From Parvicella sp964387945 (GTDB lineage Bacteria; Bacteroidota; Bacteroidia; Flavobacteriales_D; Parvicellaceae): a stretch of 64,000 bases of DNA. Location of the stretch: positions 248,001 to 312,000 of the forward strand of contig CAYLYX010000001.1 in the NCBI GenBank assembly GCA_964387945.1. The letters are read 5' to 3'. The position numbers were made by a program, and so were the translations under genes. How positions within the stretch are numbered: the stretch's first letter is position 1; every line of letters starts with the position of its first letter. The notes below the pieces were generated by a model. The model saw nothing but the letters and a program-made list of their open reading frames with translations, was not told the DNA's origin and searched no databases. Of the stretch, positions 61,727 through 64,000 are shown piece by piece.

Positions 61727-61790
61727 GAATACAAAATTACCTTAAAAAACGTTCTTCGGTGTAGCCAAAGTTACGAAGTGATTAAAACAT

Positions 61791-61798
61791 TACATTTG
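61791..61798 (+). promoter_or_regulatory. Promoter -7 element for the PAP2-sugar transferase gene
   Basis: TACATTTG matches TAnnTTTG. Only five bases separate it from ATG 61804, so the message would be nearly leaderless. This also argues against a start at GTG 61798, which overlaps the element. Confidence 0.45.
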
Positions 61799-61803
61799 TG
61801 CGC

Positions 61804-63057
61804 ATGTTCAAGAACCTTCTAAAAAGCATCAAAAATAGCTGGATTTACTTCGGATTGATTGCTGTTTTTCTGCTAGTTTGTGGCTACTTTGTTGCATCGT
61901 ACGAAAAGAAGGAAGGTCATCAATTAATTAACCAGCACTACAATGACTTTTGGGACACTGCTTTTTCATACATTACCCATATTGGTGATGGATTAACGGC
62001 CATTTTAATTATTGTTGCACTGTTCATTTGGAAAGAGAAATACGGCTACATCGCCCTCTTTGCCTTTCTGTTTACATCAGGCATTACTCATGGATTAAAG
62101 TTCTTTGTTTTTCATGACGCCAACCGACCTTTACTATCCCTTTGGGACTTCTTTCAAGAGGGGGGAGAAGGTCATTTGGCAATCCCCAGAGTGGGCATGA
62201 AGGTGCATTATTCCTTTCCTAGTGGTCACACAACTTCTGCCATGAGCATTTTTTGTTTGTTGGCACTCATTTTTAATGAAAGGAGAAAATGGACTGGCTT
62301 GATTCTGTCGGCATTGGCCATACTTGCTTCGTTTTCGCGTGTTTACCTGTCGCAACATTTTATGGAGGATGTTTTTCTTGGAACGATCATCGGAACGCTC
62401 GGGACGTTAGTGATGTTTGTTTGGCTGGACAAAAAGATCGTGAATTTTAATCAAGGGATTACGCTCAAACGATTTCTGGACATCCTATTTTCTCTCATTG
62501 TGCTGATTCTCGGACTGCCTTTTTTTATCATCATTAGCATTCTTATTTTATTTTCCGGAAAAGGAGGCGTATTCTTTTCTCAAGAAAGAATTGGAAGAAA
62601 TCGACAACCTTTCCGACTGTTAAAGTTCAGAACCATGCGCCCAGACTCAGAAAAGAAAGGACAAATCACCGTAGGCGGACGTGACCCTCGAATCACCAAA
62701 ATTGGGTACTTTTTGAGGAAATTTAAGTTGGATGAATTCCCTCAACTTCTCAATATTCTAAAAGGAGATATGAGCATCGTAGGTCCTCGACCCGAAGTCA
62801 AAAAATACGTTGACCTTTACAACGAAAAGCAGTTAAAGGTATTATCTGTTCGTCCAGGTTTAACTGATTTTGCTTCCCTCGAATACATTGATGAAAACGA
62901 GCTACTAGGCAAATCAGAGGATCCCGAAAAAACCTATATAGAAGAAATCATGCCTGCCAAACTGAAGTTGAATCAAAAATACATTGAGCAACAATCGTTT
63001 CTATTGGATTTGAAGCTGATCTTTAAAACCTTTTTAGGCATTTTTAGATCGTCCTAA
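61804..63057 (+). CDS. Fusion of PAP2 lipid phosphatase and polyprenyl-phosphate sugar phosphotransferase
   Basis: A 417-residue membrane protein with two enzyme domains. Residues 1-205 are PAP2: K-x8-RP (KFFVFHDANRPL), YSFPSGHTTSAMS, and FSRVYLSQHFMEDVFLG (SR-x5-H-x3-D), all three motifs of the acid-phosphatase fold, though the first has 8 rather than 6 spacer residues. Residues about 215-417 are a PF02397 sugar transferase: KRFLDILFSLIVLILGLPFF, KFRTMRPDSEKKGQ, FKLDEFPQLLNILKGDMS (Asp-Glu catalytic dyad) and VGPRPEVKKY. The first domain can regenerate undecaprenyl phosphate; the second primes glycan synthesis on it. Start at ATG 61804. Confidence 0.92.
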   Translation: MFKNLLKSIKNSWIYFGLIAVFLLVCGYFVASYEKKEGHQLINQHYNDFWDTAFSYITHIGDGLTAILIIVALFIWKEKYGYIALFAFLFTSGITHGLKFFVFHDANRPLLSLWDFFQEGGEGHLAIPRVGMKVHYSFPSGHTTSAMSIFCLLALIFNERRKWTGLILSALAILASFSRVYLSQHFMEDVFLGTIIGTLGTLVMFVWLDKKIVNFNQGITLKRFLDILFSLIVLILGLPFFIIISILILFSGKGGVFFSQERIGRNRQPFRLLKFRTMRPDSEKKGQITVGGRDPRITKIGYFLRKFKLDEFPQLLNILKGDMSIVGPRPEVKKYVDLYNEKQLKVLSVRPGLTDFASLEYIDENELLGKSEDPEKTYIEEIMPAKLKLNQKYIEQQSFLLDLKLIFKTFLGIFRSS

Positions 63058-64000
63058 GGAATTTGAAAGTCAATGTTCAGGTTGACGTTAGTAGATCCGT
63101 TGGCTGACAAGGTAAACGGCTGGTCGAACTGGCTGTTCATATAATCCCCACTTGAGAAGTTGTAATCTCCGTTCTCATCGTAGATCGCATTGAGGTAATA
63201 ATCGCCTGGATGCATGTAGTTAAAATCATAACCTGTAGTACCTTGCGCTCCCACAAACACGTAGCGCGATCGATAGTCTAAATTAGCAGGATTAAAGGAA
63301 AATCCGTTAAAAAGAGGTTGTGTAGTGATAATGATGAGCACTTTCTTAGCTGGATCAACGGAAGTTGGATTAGAGATGGAGATCGACACATTGCTTTCAC
63401 CCAAATAAGGCTGCTCATGTTCAGGGTACGGATCTGCTGCTGCCGAATAATAAACCGCTTCTGTTTCATCGTCAAAAGTGGTGGAGAAATCTCTTGTCAA
63501 CTCCTTCTGAGGGTAATCAAATACTGCAACTGCATCCGCTGCAGATGTTTCATCTCGGAGGTCTGCTCGCCAAATCATGTGCGTAACCGGTTGAGATAAG
63601 GTATTGTACTGATTGGTGTAGGTATGCATGATGATACTGTCATTCTTAAACGTAACCTCCGTGTAGACTCTTGTTCCACCTGCTACTGGATCAACAAACC
63701 GATAAAATGATTGCGAACCTGACTCATTAACACTATCAATGATCATATAGGAGTTTCTTACGTTTCCTGCAAAACCTCCTCCGTTTCTAAATGCCACTTT
63801 ATAGGCATTGTCGTACTTACAAATGAAAAAACTCATGAAGATATCATTCAGTGAATCCAACTCATTTTTGGCACTCACTTGAGAAGACGAGATGGGCCTA
63901 AAATCCACAATCCATTCTGAGAATGAACCCAATGGCGTTGGCGAGGTAACCGGACCGATCCATATTCCAGGTAGCTTCTCCAAAATCCCATAACCTTCCA
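63054..64000 (-). CDS. Secreted protein, unknown function, 5' end beyond the window
   Basis: The frame is open from the right edge to a stop at 63054 (about 315 residues visible). The N-terminal part seen (EGYGILEKLPGIWIGPVTSP, SEWIVDFRPISSSQV) and C-terminal beta-rich part (DENGDYNFSSGDYMNSQFDQ, STNVNLNIDFQIP) suggest a secreted or surface lipoprotein of Bacteroidota with an Ig-like end. A TTG at 63983 could start a shorter form, but coding-like sequence continues past it. No family name can be given. It overlaps the last codon of the fusion gene on the opposite strand by 4 bases. Confidence 0.65.
   Translation of the reverse strand, partial: EGYGILEKLPGIWIGPVTSPTPLGSFSEWIVDFRPISSSQVSAKNELDSLNDIFMSFFICKYDNAYKVAFRNGGGFAGNVRNSYMIIDSVNESGSQSFYRFVDPVAGGTRVYTEVTFKNDSIIMHTYTNQYNTLSQPVTHMIWRADLRDETSAADAVAVFDYPQKELTRDFSTTFDDETEAVYYSAAADPYPEHEQPYLGESNVSISISNPTSVDPAKKVLIIITTQPLFNGFSFNPANLDYRSRYVFVGAQGTTGYDFNYMHPGDYYLNAIYDENGDYNFSSGDYMNSQFDQPFTLSANGSTNVNLNIDFQIP

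Overview
The window is chromosomal DNA from a Bacteroidota bacterium, most likely a marine-type member of the order Flavobacteriales. The evidence is the protein families: type IX secretion (T9SS) type B C-terminal domains, a PorP/SprF-like protein, a PorE-like OmpA protein, DUF4249 with a TonB receptor, DUF3078, an IPExxxVDY protein, and a hybrid two-component regulator. Promoters of the Bacteroidota form TAnnTTTG also occur, and Shine-Dalgarno sites are mostly absent. The genus cannot be fixed from the sequence alone.

Layout. 0-1.4 kb: a truncated metal-complex/B12-type substrate-binding lipoprotein (left edge), a small membrane protein and an Lrp/AsnC regulator. 1.4-1.8 kb: no plausible protein gene, but a transcription unit with its own promoter and terminator that folds as a tRNA-like RNA with about 149 nt inserted in the variable-arm position. 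This is the most unusual object in the window. 1.8-17 kb: housekeeping genes (PolB-type exonuclease with RecD-like helicase, ATP-grasp protein, PrmC, DUF4249/TonB receptor pair, pyruvate kinase, IPExxxVDY protein, MltD-like transglycosylase, GatA, TatA, DUF3078, MscS). 17-20.7 kb: small lipoproteins, a WYL regulator and a TlpA-like lipoprotein. 20.7-28.5 kb: a three-gene surface-adhesin cassette of repeat-rich type B secreted protein, PorP/SprF-like protein and PorE-like OmpA protein. 28.6-32.3 kb: a TPR lipoprotein diverging from two tandem vitamin-K gamma-carboxylase (HTTM) homologues. 32.3-47.1 kb: PdxA, leucyl aminopeptidase, two more type B T9SS cargo proteins, M20 dipeptidase, GltX, RNase H, MarC, PurN and two phasin-like paralogues. 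47.4-48.3 kb: a small NTPase, then tRNA-Gly(GCC) and tRNA-Leu(UAA). 48.4-53.5 kb: an accessory-looking stretch of DUF234-type ATPase with an inverted-repeat cluster upstream, Crp/Fnr regulator, NifS/MOCOS-like PLP enzyme and chromate transporter. 53.5-61.7 kb: a hemopexin-repeat secreted protein, three tandem paralogous small secreted proteins, a very large hybrid two-component regulator whose lipoprotein signal lies upstream of any standard start codon, and a TlpA-like protein. 61.8-64 kb: a PAP2 phosphatase-sugar phosphotransferase fusion and a truncated secreted protein at the right edge.

How it fits together. Much of the window is envelope biology. The adhesin, PorP/SprF-like and OmpA genes look like one operon for exporting and anchoring a surface protein; the two other type B cargo proteins would use the same secretion system, whose core genes are not here. 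The regulator at 56.8-61.1 kb could sense an extracellular or periplasmic signal and control the neighbouring small secreted proteins, though that link rests only on position. Function calls are from sequence motifs recognised by eye; no database search was run.
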